A program made the translations under genes and the position numbers. Of a DNA stretch of 37,386 bases, positions 29,499 to 37,386 are shown piece by piece. This stretch comes from Gracilaria caudata. Taxonomy: Eukaryota; Rhodophyta; Florideophyceae; Gracilariales; Gracilariaceae. The notes under the pieces are model-generated. The model ran no database searches, was not told the origin of the DNA, and saw only the letters and a program-made list of their open reading frames with translations. The stretch's first letter is position 1; each line of letters begins with the position of its first letter. The stretch is from contig JASCIV010000151.1 of NCBI GenBank assembly GCA_030374735.1, positions 1 through 37,386 on the forward strand, read 5' to 3'.

Positions 29499-30112
29499 CT
29501 TTGTCAGTATCGAAGGCAGTTGAGGGTGGCGAGTGCGTCTCTGACCGACGGCCTCAGCGCGGTCTTAAATAAGCGTTCGCAGGCATGGCGAACGGCGTAT
29601 TGTGGAGCCGAAGGAGGTAAGGTGCTTGACTGGTCGGATGGCCGCCGAGTTGGCAAATGGGCGGACATTGAGCCGTTGTTCACGCTTCCTCTGCGTCTGC
29701 AAGGCGCGGTTTTGTGCGCTGCTTTCCGTGGGCGACGGAGGAGCGCGTACGTGGGCAGTCAGCGCTTCTGCGTGAATTCGGCGCCACGGCGCTTTGGCCG
29801 ACGGCGCTTTGGCCGACGGCGGTGACGATGGCGACGATGACGCGGTTGCCAAAACATCGGAGCCGACAGGTTTGCGAGTTCGCGCGTCGGACGTTCGACA
29901 ACATGAATGCGCATCGTATACGTGGGGAATAGGTGAGCAATCAGCAACCACGAGGAGCTGTCTGCGCTCGCTGCGCGTAGCTATCAGTATGCCTGCAAAA
30001 CAGTCGCAATCATTGCGGGTAACACAATGATTGTGCAGGCGCTACAGCGTTCCTCCCCTCGTAACATTATGCACGCTACCTTCGCAGCTGGAAGCAAGCG
30101 TGGGGGAGCAAT
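29499..30112. other. Upstream region with first copy of a diverged duplicated segment
   Basis: No gene is supported on either strand. The stretch contains a perfect 15-bp tandem duplication of ACGGCGCTTTGGCCG near 29785-29818, GACGATGGCG-like simple sequence, and the first copy of the duplicated segment listed next. Confidence 0.5.
29712..29935 (+). repeat. Diverged duplicated segment, copy A
   Basis: Positions 29712-29802 align with 30255-30345 at roughly 80% identity by eye (shared CTTTCCGTG, GCGACG-AGGAGC, TACGTGGGCAG, GCCACGGC-CTTTGG). Similarity continues more loosely to about 29935, where CGTATACGTGGGGAAT matches GCATACGTGGTGAAT. No coding potential is clear; the frames on this stretch are Arg/Ala-rich. 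Confidence 0.7.
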
Positions 30113-30254
30113 TTGGCTGCGCGCAGTGCCACGTTTGATCATCAACTGATCAATGATCATCCTCAACTTAAGGTGCAAGCAGGGCGTCGAGCAGCCACGC
30201 TCAGCCTCACACGTGCGCGCCGCCTCTCACGCACCGCGAGTGCACTTCACGGCT

Positions 30255-30402
30255 TTGCGCGCTTCTTTCCGTGCGCGACGCAGGAGCACTTACGTGGGCA
30301 GGCAGTGCCTCAGCGCGAGTTTTGGTGCCACGGCACTTTGGTCGACAACGGCGACGATGGCGACAAGCCAGCTCCAGCGAGCATCGCATACGTGGTGAAT
30401 GG
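30255..30402 (+). repeat. Diverged duplicated segment, copy B
   Basis: This is the second copy of the segment at 29712-29935, in the same orientation and 543 bp downstream, somewhat shortened after the shared GGCGACGATGGCGAC. A neighbouring motif (ATGGCCGCCGAGTTGGCAAA at about 29639) also recurs, as ACGGCCGCCGAGTTTGCGAA at about 30440, but on the other side of the segment. The repeated block may therefore once have been longer or tandem. Confidence 0.7.
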
Positions 30403-30506
30403 GAGAGGAGCTCGACACCTAGGAGGCATGGTCAGCGAACGGCCGCCGAGTTTGCGAAAGGCGAAACGAAGCGTGTCCGCGTGTCGGTTGTCCAACTTGA
30501 AAGCGG

Positions 30507-30616
30507 GTGCGCGGCGCGGTGGCGGCGGGTGCGCGGCGTGGTGGCGGCGGGTGCGCGGCGTGGTGGCGGCGGGTGCGCGACGTGGTGGCGGCGGGCACGC
30601 GGCGTGGCGGCGGCGG
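30507..30616 (+). repeat. 22-bp GC-rich tandem repeat, five units
   Basis: Five copies of GTGCGCGGCGTGGTGGCGGCGG start at 30507, 30529, 30551, 30573 and 30595, with one to four changes each. They are followed by degenerate GCGCGCGGCGTGCGCGCGGC copies to about 30683. The 22-bp period is not a multiple of three, so any frame cycles through three peptides and coding use is unlikely. The strand is strongly G-rich. Confidence 0.9.
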
Positions 30617-30699
30617 GCGCGCGGCGTGCGCGCGGCGTGGCGGCGGCGAGCGCGCGGCGTGCGCGCGGCGTGGCGGTTCTCTCTTCTGTTTATGGAAAC

Positions 30700-31200
30700 G
30701 GCACGTTGATTTTCCCGTGCGCGCGGGTTTGTTAAAGACCCAACAACCTATACCGTGACCACTAACAACCAATCAGTGGCTGTGCTACATACACTGGGCT
30801 ACGAGAAGAGAGTATTATTTTTGATATCAGCTTTCTGAGCCGTATCTAATCGTTTCACCAACACGCGCTTTGCTTCTCGATGATTAGAATGGCATTTGAA
30901 ATCTCGTTTACTAGGTGTTTGGAGCTAGAAGCCAACGAGAAGCTCCAAAGATCAGCAAGGGGCGACGATGATTCCACAACTCATTTCGATCATCGGAACT
31001 ATTACTTTTCTGGCAATGCTGGCAGTGCGAAGCGCTTGAGTCGTGTCTTCGGCATCACGATCAGGACGTGAGTCACATTCACGATCAACGCATCTCCGCC
31101 TGAGGTAGCGGAAGTATTGACGTGTGTTGGCTGCGCCGGTCAGTCCGCAAAGGCGCAAACCCGGGGCTGCCTCCGAAAACGGAGAGGCGCACTGCACACA
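30700..31200. other. Non-coding stretch between repeats
   Basis: I see no gene here. The sequence is ordinary mixed composition with only short frames starting without family resemblance. Confidence 0.4.
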
Positions 31201-31212
31201 CCAATCCACGTC

Positions 31213-31309
31213 ATGCAGAAAGCTGCACCGTGCAGCTTTCTGCATCATGCATGGTGCAACTTTCTGCCTTATGCATCGTGCAGCTTTCTGCATTATGCAG
31301 AAAGCTGCA
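31213..31309. repeat. Array of five alternating 15-bp inverted repeats
   Basis: ATGCAGAAAGCTGCA (31213-31227) faces TGCAGCTTTCTGCAT (31231-31245) across a 3-base loop, a perfect 15-bp hairpin. A diverged third copy, TGCAACTTTCTGCCT, is at 31255-31269. TGCAGCTTTCTGCAT (31279-31293) then faces ATGCAGAAAGCTGCA (31295-31309) across a single base, a second perfect palindrome. The array can fold in several alternative ways or form a cruciform. Simple microsatellite slippage cannot explain strictly matched opposite orientations. Confidence 0.92.
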
Positions 31310-31430
31310 CCGTGCATGATGCTCGCCAGTGTGTCTTTGTGTGCGCCCGCGGTGTCTTCGGTCAACAGCAGCAGCGGAAGCATTTGCTCCTAGCGCCCGT
31401 ACACGCTCAGATATTCACTAAAGAAAGAAC

Positions 31431-31447
31431 GAGAGAGAGAGAGAGAG
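31431..31447. repeat. GA dinucleotide microsatellite
   Basis: A pure (GA)8G run about 120 bp downstream of the hairpin array, with no gene around it. Confidence 0.9.
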
Positions 31448-32051
31448 CACCTCGTATCGCTGCGTGGCGCGCAACCTTAAGTACGGTTAGATACTGTTCG
31501 CATGATGCAGACTGTCTACACGGACCCGACTCGCGGCGAGTGCGCGATGCCTATGCCGGAGGGAGGTCTGTGCGACTATCCTTGTCGGGGATGTGCACAC
31601 CGCCTCAACTGCGTTGAAGGAATTTGCAAACGCCCGTAGCTTTAAGTACCTTCTCATCATGGTCCGTTCAGTCCGAAGTTCTTTTCAGTGAACAACAACC
31701 AGCCACCACCGAGGCGAAATGGTGATCCCCACGTCACCATGCTCTTGGATTGGCAGTAAATCATGACCTCTTCTCTTTTGGCATGATGTGAGAGCACCAG
31801 CTGCCCTTGCAACCACGTCTTCCTTACAGCAAATACTGGTGGTGCGAAGCGCTGCTGCAGAGGCTCCGTCACAGAGCACAACTCCTGCAACCACAGTCGT
31901 CCATATCGAGCTGCTGACGGAGGAAAAACAACATACGGTATCTACCTTCGTACCATTCAATGACGCCACCAACGTCTGGACGGAGCTCTGCACTTGTACC
32001 GTAGTTAAGAGGGTTAACCCTTTTGCAGGATACATCCACACCACTCTTGAA

Positions 32052-32420
32052 AAGTAACCAGTTCTTCCTCTCTTGCAGATGAGAGAAGCGAGCTTCCAAA
32101 CTTACATTGACAAAAGCACTTTCGAGAGCCGCCGATGTAGCTCCCGATCGTCGCTGCAGAGCATCGTGAGCGCAGCACAGCCTCTCTCGTGGCGCACTCG
32201 TCCAATATTCATAATGATGCGCCCTTGTCCCTGAATAGTAGCCAGTTCTTCTTCTCTTGCTCATGAGAGATGAGATCTTCCAAGCATATGTGAAGAGAAG
32301 CGCTTATGAGAGTCGCCGCTGTTGGTCCCGATCATTGCTTTCGACCATCGTGTGCGGAGCACAGCCTCTCTTGTGGCGGATTCATGTTATCTCCACAATG
32401 ACGCGCACTTGTCCCTTCCG
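32052..32420. repeat. 184-bp tandem repeat, two clear copies
   Basis: Copy 1 starts at about 32052 and copy 2 at about 32239. CCAGTTCTTC is at 32058 and 32242, an offset of 184. Shared blocks include TCTCTTGC--ATGAGAG, GAGAG-CGCCG, TCCCGATC-TTGC/CGCTGC, AGCACAGCCTCTCT-GTGGCG and CACTTGTCCCT. A third, weaker copy may lie at about 31755-31910. The block lies on the 3' side of the broken STAND gene (minus strand) and may be the remains of that gene's C-terminal repeats of about 61 residues. Stops now interrupt every reading. Confidence 0.75.
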
Positions 32421-32917
32421 CCTTCCTCCTGGGTGCGCGTGCTACACGAACGATGCACAACAATGGTGCTGAGGCCGATTTTCCCAACCACATGAATTCT
32501 TCCCCACACTGTTCATATTTCTAATGTTGCATTCCGAAATGTTTGGACCGATCACAATTGTTACACATGAACCTCTTCGTCGCCCTCTCTCTTGGTTTTT
32601 TTCTCATCTACTTCTCGCCTCAGAACGTGTTCCTTTGTCGGATATGCTCCACCGCTCTTACAAATAGGTGGCGTTCAATATGCATGGCGGACGATGTCAC
32701 ATTCACCTGGTGGTGAATGCAAGCACAAAACAATTAGTACCCACGCTTACCTTCAATCTTCATGTACCAGTCCAGGATCCATAAACAACTACGTTCTGGG
32801 TCCGACGATCCGCAAAGTATTATGCAGCTGGCATCTTGAGTAAGACGTATAAACATCACCGTTGAAAACATTCGCACCAACGGTTCGTCACATGTGGCCA
32901 GCACAAGAGGACGACCG

Positions 32918-33180
32918 TTTTGATCGTCACCATCGCATATACGCACGTTTTCCAAACCAAGTTGATCGTCACGAGCGCACACTTGCACGTCCGAAAACGC
33001 CTGTGAGAAAACGAAACAACACCCGTGCGAGCGTTAAGCGTAACGACGCGCTTTGATCGTCACCATCGCACACTCGCACGTCTCCGCGTAAAACGTTATG
33101 GAGAAAACGTATCACTCTAGAGCACTCCCGCACGATCGTTGAGCTTAACGACAAATCAATCTTCACGAAAATTCGTCTCC
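32918..33180 (-). pseudogene. WD-like repeat remnants downstream of the NB-ARC relic
   Basis: On the minus strand three short units of the form V-[RQ]-[VI]-C-x-x-DDQ occur (Cys codons at 33068-33070, 32977-32979 and 32935-32937). Between the first and last, spacing is 133 bp, about one WD blade plus one base. The text after the third (LVLATCDEP, then FNGDVYTSYSR in another frame) resembles a WD40 blade. The Trp that normally ends a blade would be Cys here. WD40 is the likely family but the region is frameshifted, so this remains tentative. Confidence 0.45.
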
Positions 33181-33351
33181 ACAACCATGCAGCTCATCCG
33201 CGCAGCTCTGCCTACCATTTCCAGATGCTCCTTGTGATTCAAGTGACTGTAACTGGTGTCCTCTACGATGGCTATGCCATGCTTCAAGTCTTGTCCAAAA
33301 TAGCCGTCATCTTGTATCTCCCAGAGAGAGAACGCTGGGGCGCTCCGGCGA

Positions 33352-34940
33352 TCATCTGGAATGTAGCTGAAAACAATTTTCAAAGAGTCTTCGTCTCTCA
33401 CGTCCTTCCGAAGTGTGGGAGATGATATACGTATAGCAGGCGCAGACTGCCATCAGTTCACACAAGATATGTGGCCTAGTGGTTTTTTTGTTCCCACACG
33501 TAGTTCCAATCGCAATCTCGAGAACTAAATCGTGTAGCTGTAGAAAAACCAATCCTCCTTCCTCCCGTTTTTGTGCAATTGACACTTCTCTGAGTATGTC
33601 CACAGCTCCTTTAGCATCGGCCAACTTCTCCATGTACCACAACTTTTGAAGCATTTCCACCGCGGCGACTTTTGCTGCTTCTGAAGAATGCACAAAGCCC
33701 GGAACATTTCAAGAGAGGTATCCACAATACTGGAGAATTCATCACGCTGAACAGCTCCAATTTCAAACAAACTCGCGCTTCGCCAAGATACCGCTGTGAA
33801 ACGTTGACCATGCGTCCTGCTCTTTCTCAGAACACAGACGATGAGAGATCGTCCACACTACACTTCCAGCAATACCATGTGCAAGCGGAAGACCGTCGCA
33901 CATGTCCAAAATACAGAGTAGCCTGCAATCCTTCCATGTTCTTCACGTCGAGTCCACTCTATTCATCAAATCTCACGTGATGCATCAACATGCGACACGG
34001 CAGCCTCCCGCATACCTCCTTCTCAAACTCAATCACACTCTCTGCTCGATCTAGAAAGCGCTCATCTCTTGTGGTGTATACCATTAGACTTCTAGCGTTC
34101 ACCATGCACCCAAGAGTGCTCAACACATCGGAGTCAATCCCGTTCAGTTATTCGCAAAATACCATCCACGAGAAATAGACATGTGTGAGGCCACGTCTGC
34201 TGCTTCGGTCAATCTTTTCATTCCTTGTACATTCTTCGCCAATTCTTTCCCGCCCGTCATTTCCACCGCAGTGGAAATGCCGGTGATAATGTTCGCCATG
34301 CTCGCGTCGTTACCAAGTTGAATGTACACTTCAATGTCTTCTGCTAAACCTCGTAACGCACACGTCTTACCAACGCCATCTAGTCCACGGCAACGATGCG
34401 GTTTTGTCTCTCCGAAAGAACAGCACAGCAGCTCTAAGTTTCCCCTCGCTGGTGGCGGATGTATCGTAGTCCAGTATCGGTCTCGGCGGATTCGGTGGAA
34501 TCGTACTGCGTGCCATGTACTTGTCTGGCGTGGAATGTTCATTTGATAACATTGGAGAGAGGTTGTTGCTCACAAACTCAGGCAACAAAACTCATTATTC
34601 CGCGCCTCGCATTGATCAAGAATGTCCTTCACTCGCCGAACCCGTTTCCTGCGCTTAGCCGTGTTGATGGGCGCCTCCTACGACTCGAGAATTTCTATGT
34701 CTTCCCGAAACGTGCGCCTGCTCGCAAGCGCTTAGTAATTCAAGCTAGACAGATTCTGGTGAGGAGATGTATTCAAGGCGAAGAAGAATGTTCTTGGCTC
34801 TTCATAACGACTTTGGATCCGAGCAAGTTGATTACGATTGTCTTGAATGATATCCCACACGTTCATAGTACTTGTTAACGATAGTTTCGAGCTTGTCAAA
34901 CACTTTGAGAACGGAGCTACCAAGGGTGCGAATTCCATTT
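33352..34940 (-). pseudogene. Decayed STAND NTPase (NB-ARC type), multiple frameshifts
   Basis: Reading the minus strand from 34940 downward gives the parts of an NB-ARC switch ATPase in correct order but in different frames. There is a helical N-terminal part (SVLKVFDKLETIVNK, then IIQDNRNQLARIQ in another frame; ~34940-34740). Next come Walker A GLDGVGKT (34363-34386), Walker B CLFLVDGIL (starting at 34181, one frame away), the TTR motif VYTTRDE (34061-34081, third frame), GLPLA (33880-33894) and a winged-helix end with the LHD motif in FLQLHDLVLEIA (33529-33537). Intact STAND proteins use ATP-driven oligomerisation in immunity or cell-death signalling. At least three frameshifts and several stops mean no working protein can come from this copy. 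Remnants of WD-like and other repeats follow downstream, suggesting an NB-ARC-WD40 layout. A pogo transposon lies on its 5' side. Confidence 0.8.
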
Positions 34941-34963
34941 TGGCTGTTCTTCTGTTTGCAACA

Positions 34964-34979
34964 GCCTAGCGTGCTAGGC
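34964..34979. repeat. Perfect 7-bp hairpin GCCTAGC-GT-GCTAGGC
   Basis: A compact inverted repeat between the 5' end of the STAND relic and the transposon region. It may mark an element boundary; nothing else identifies it. Confidence 0.6.
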
Positions 34980-35007
34980 GTGAGGAAAGCGATTCCACTG
35001 TACTGTG

Positions 35008-35023
35008 GGGTAGAACGCTACCC
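35008..35023. repeat. Hairpin GGGTAG-AACG-CTACCC
   Basis: A six-base stem with a four-base loop, 30 bp after the previous hairpin and preceded by TACTGTGG. It could belong to a terminal inverted repeat of the pogo element, but the element's right end lies outside the window so I cannot test this. Confidence 0.45.
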
Positions 35024-35674
35024 AGGACGTTGAACAGGTGCCCTTGTATTGAAACAACACAAAAAATTGAATACGCGGTCGTCTTTGACAACAAACGACC
35101 TTACGGCCACCTTTACGTCATCATGTACGAGCTTAGTGAACTCAAAAACTCCGTCGATGCCAAATTCATAACACTAAGGACTGTCCCCGCCGGGAATCCC
35201 CATGTTACACACCTACTGAATCTGTAAAAACCGCCACCGTTTACCGCGGAAACGTGCAAGTGCCAAACCCAGAGACCAGTTCATGAAATTCTGCTATGAC
35301 CATGACCACCCACTCCATACAAAACATCCAACTTCACCCTAAAGAAGCGCACAAACTACTCGACAAAAGCAATACCGCCCTGCGCATCAAATTCATCACC
35401 TTTCGCGCTCATCAGACAATGTCCTTTGCATACTGTCGCCAAGGAAACTCAAGTTTCCCAACCCTCGTTAACAGTCCCAAGGTCAACATTTGTCTTCTCG
35501 CGCTAGACACACAACATCTCATCCCAATGTCTTGGTGAAAAAACACCAAACAAAGACCACAGCAACGGAATCCAGTCTCAACAGCGCTTTGACAAGTTAA
35601 GGGCGTCCAAGCCTAGCATGCAATGCCGCTGACCATTTGAACAGCATAAATACTCCCAGACCTTGAAACAAACC
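35024..35674. other. Non-coding stretch 5' of the transposase
   Basis: Two open stretches (35030-35227, which has no ATG at its start, and 35296-35538) look similar to chance frames and show no known family. This is presumably transposon leader or flanking DNA. Confidence 0.35.
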
Positions 35675-37386
35675 ATGCTCTCTTTGTCAACCATTGCATC
35701 AGCAGTCATGAGTAGGAGCAACCGCAACATTCCTTTGCATGCCGGCAATACTGTTCTCAACCTGCAGGCGAGAGAAAGATGGTTTGGAGATGATAAGAAA
35801 TATCACCGTGGCATCGTTTACATCCGTCGTGGTCTCTCTTTTCGCAAAGCAGCTGAAAAAGTTCGTGTCGCTCCGAGCACCTTGTGATACAGATACACGC
35901 ACCAAGGAAAAACCAAGGACAAAGTTTCGCATGGTCAATCGCTTACACTCAATGAAGAAGCTCGCGTCGTGAAAGTGCTTCAACACTACGCCAGGCAGGG
36001 CAGACCTCTGACACGAAACGATCTCAAAGATGTGGTGTAAAACATGGTTAACAACTTCTATGCTTGGAGAAAACGTAAGCCTCGATTCAGAAACGGCAGA
36101 TCGGGGCGTAAATTCTGTCGCATGTTCGAAAGAAGGCACAGAGACGAGATCGTGTTCGCCAAGCCACAGGGTCACGACGCTATACGATACCGTGCAACAA
36201 ATGAAGTTTCGTTGGATGCTCATTTTGCAAAGATAGAATATCTTTGCCTGACGCACTCTATAGATTTGAAACGTATCATCAACGCAGATGAGACCGGAAT
36301 TTCGGCCTGGAACGAAAAAAAGAGGACGAAGACGCGAGGTTATGCCACGAGAAGTCAAAAACTTTTGACTTATAACGCTGCTTTCAAGAACGTAAGCAGA
36401 ATTACGATGCTGGCGGCGGTGCATGGTAATGGGCATGTTGCACGTCCAGTGTTTGGGCTCCAAGGAGCTAAGCTTCGTTCACGCTCCATACAGCGCCGCA
36501 CGTCAGATGATGAAGTTTCCGAAAGTATCGCTGAATGTCTTCCCCGACACTGTCTTGTAACAACGAAGAGGCCAGTGGCATCCGTAGATTGGGAGAACTT
36601 CATCGAGTGGGCTAGTTGGTTGATGAAGGACACCGAGGATCTACGCGCAAAAGGTCGCAAACTTCTTCTCTTATACTAAGGGTACAGATCACATCTTCCT
36701 TTGCCAGTGCTCGAAAGGTTTAGGGATCATGGAATAATCGCCTACGCGCTGCAGTCCCACACCAGCCGAACCACACAGCCGCTGGATCTCACCGTATTCC
36801 CGGCATTCAAAGCCCGATTTAGGAGTTTCGTGCAAGAAGTTGCGAATGGTGTCAAGCTCTTTCGTGTCCTGGACGAATTTGGTATATGCAAAGCTATCAC
36901 CAAGGCATACGGAGAGACGTTTTCGCACACTAATATCACTGGAGGTTTTCGCAAGGCTGTCGTTTGTCCATTAGACGAATATAGACTTTTCTGCCGAGCC
37001 CGACCTCATAGTTGGACGGAACCGACTCGCATAACATCTGTAGAGGAAATGGTTGAGATGCTGAATTTGCGTCGACATGCTTCTGCCACTGAGGTCTTGG
37101 GTACAGCGGTGGTCACTTTCTCCGGCTTTCTTGACACTACTGAGGGTGCAGTTGTTACTAGTGAGGCGGCTGTAGCGTTACTCAAAGCACAAGATGCTGA
37201 ACGCAAGAAAGAACTAGAACAGAAAAGGGCAGAAGAGGAAAGAATTCAGCAGGCAGAGGAAGCTGCTCGGACTCGCAAGAGGGCGGAGAGGAAACTGTTC
37301 GAAGAATATCGCGCGAAAGTTCGAGCAAAGCGTTATGACGAGCAGGTGGTGGCTGTGCGCTCACTACGCCAGCGAAGAGCGGCGGC
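35675..37386 (+). pseudogene. Pogo-type DDE transposase, three in-frame stops, cut by window end
   Basis: One frame runs from an ATG at 35675 (or 35708) to the window edge with three stops: TGA 35885-35887, TAA 36038-36040 and TAA 36677-36679. Translation in order shows an HTH_psq-type domain (GLSFRKAAEKVRVAPSTL), a CENP-B-like second helix-turn-helix (LTLNEEARVVKVLQHY), and the DDE catalytic core. The first Asp is in NADETG (36287-36289) and the third in TTQPLD (36785-36787). The second catalytic Asp, expected before GYRSHLP, falls on the third stop; the spacing to the third Asp is 35 residues, normal for pogo/Tigger relatives. A C-terminal Glu/Lys/Arg-rich coiled coil follows from about 37175 and is open to the last base. 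The first two stops could each come from one transition (from TGG and CAA). No frameshift is seen, so decay is recent or the copy is under some constraint. Intact family members cut and paste DNA at TA sites. Confidence 0.88.

Noticed and set aside
30113..30735. Long Gly/Arg/Ala-rich frames across the 22-bp repeats
   Set aside because: The 22-bp period makes three peptides cycle in each frame; this is repeat translation, not a gene.
31213..31309. CRISPR array
   Set aside because: Repeats alternate in orientation, spacers are 1-33 nt and irregular, and the genome is eukaryotic.
31117..31617. 166-codon plus-strand frame through the hairpin array
   Set aside because: Its middle is only translated hairpin repeats and GA microsatellite.
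35699..36463. 254-codon minus-strand frame opposite the transposase
   Set aside because: The plus strand carries the HTH and DDE motifs; the antisense frame has no recognisable content.
35885..36679. Stop-codon reassignment to explain the stops in the transposase
   Set aside because: TGA, TAA and TAG all end the well-defined genes in this window at family-consistent positions.

Overview
The window is nuclear DNA of an intron-poor unicellular eukaryote. A red alga of the Porphyridium type is my best guess. That rests on long uninterrupted eukaryotic genes, a single clear intron, tight gene spacing and a mix of chromatin, ribosome-biogenesis, signalling and lipid-transfer genes. The species is inferred, not shown. 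In several genes the longest open frame begins at GTG or TTG. I moved those starts to the first sensible ATG.

Positions 1 to about 28.3 kb are mostly gene-dense. The order is: a MYST histone acetyltransferase (-), a Pur-alpha-like nucleic-acid-binding protein (+) sharing a head-to-head promoter with it, a probable NOL11-like nucleolar protein (-), a 3.6-kb gene-poor gap, a TBL1/HOS15-type LisH-WD40 co-repressor (+) whose LisH motif is split by a 194-bp intron, a secreted Hint (hedgehog/intein-fold) protein (-), a CaMKK/LKB1-like kinase with a PH-like domain (+), and an intronless 3,867-residue VPS13 bridge-like lipid-transfer protein (+) that ends in a UBA domain. A small unrecognised protein with hydrophobic N-terminal segments (-) closes this part. 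These are housekeeping or regulatory genes and do not form an operon-like system. MYST acetyltransferase and TBL1 act in opposite directions on chromatin acetylation but lie 7 kb apart.

From about 29.5 kb to the end, the character changes to repeats and broken genes. There is a diverged duplicated segment, a GC-rich 22-bp tandem repeat, an array of near-perfect hairpins, 184-bp tandem repeats, and a decayed STAND NTPase on the minus strand. In the STAND relic the NB-ARC motifs (Walker A, Walker B, TTRD, GLPL, LHD) survive in order but in different frames. The last feature is a pogo-type DDE transposon (+) with three in-frame stops, one exactly at the second catalytic Asp position; its open frame leaves the window on the right.

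The items most worth a second look are the VPS13 C-terminus (extra beta-rich module plus UBA), the PH-kinase fusion, the secreted Hint protein, the NB-ARC relic and the hairpin array. I found no CRISPR array, tRNA or rRNA.
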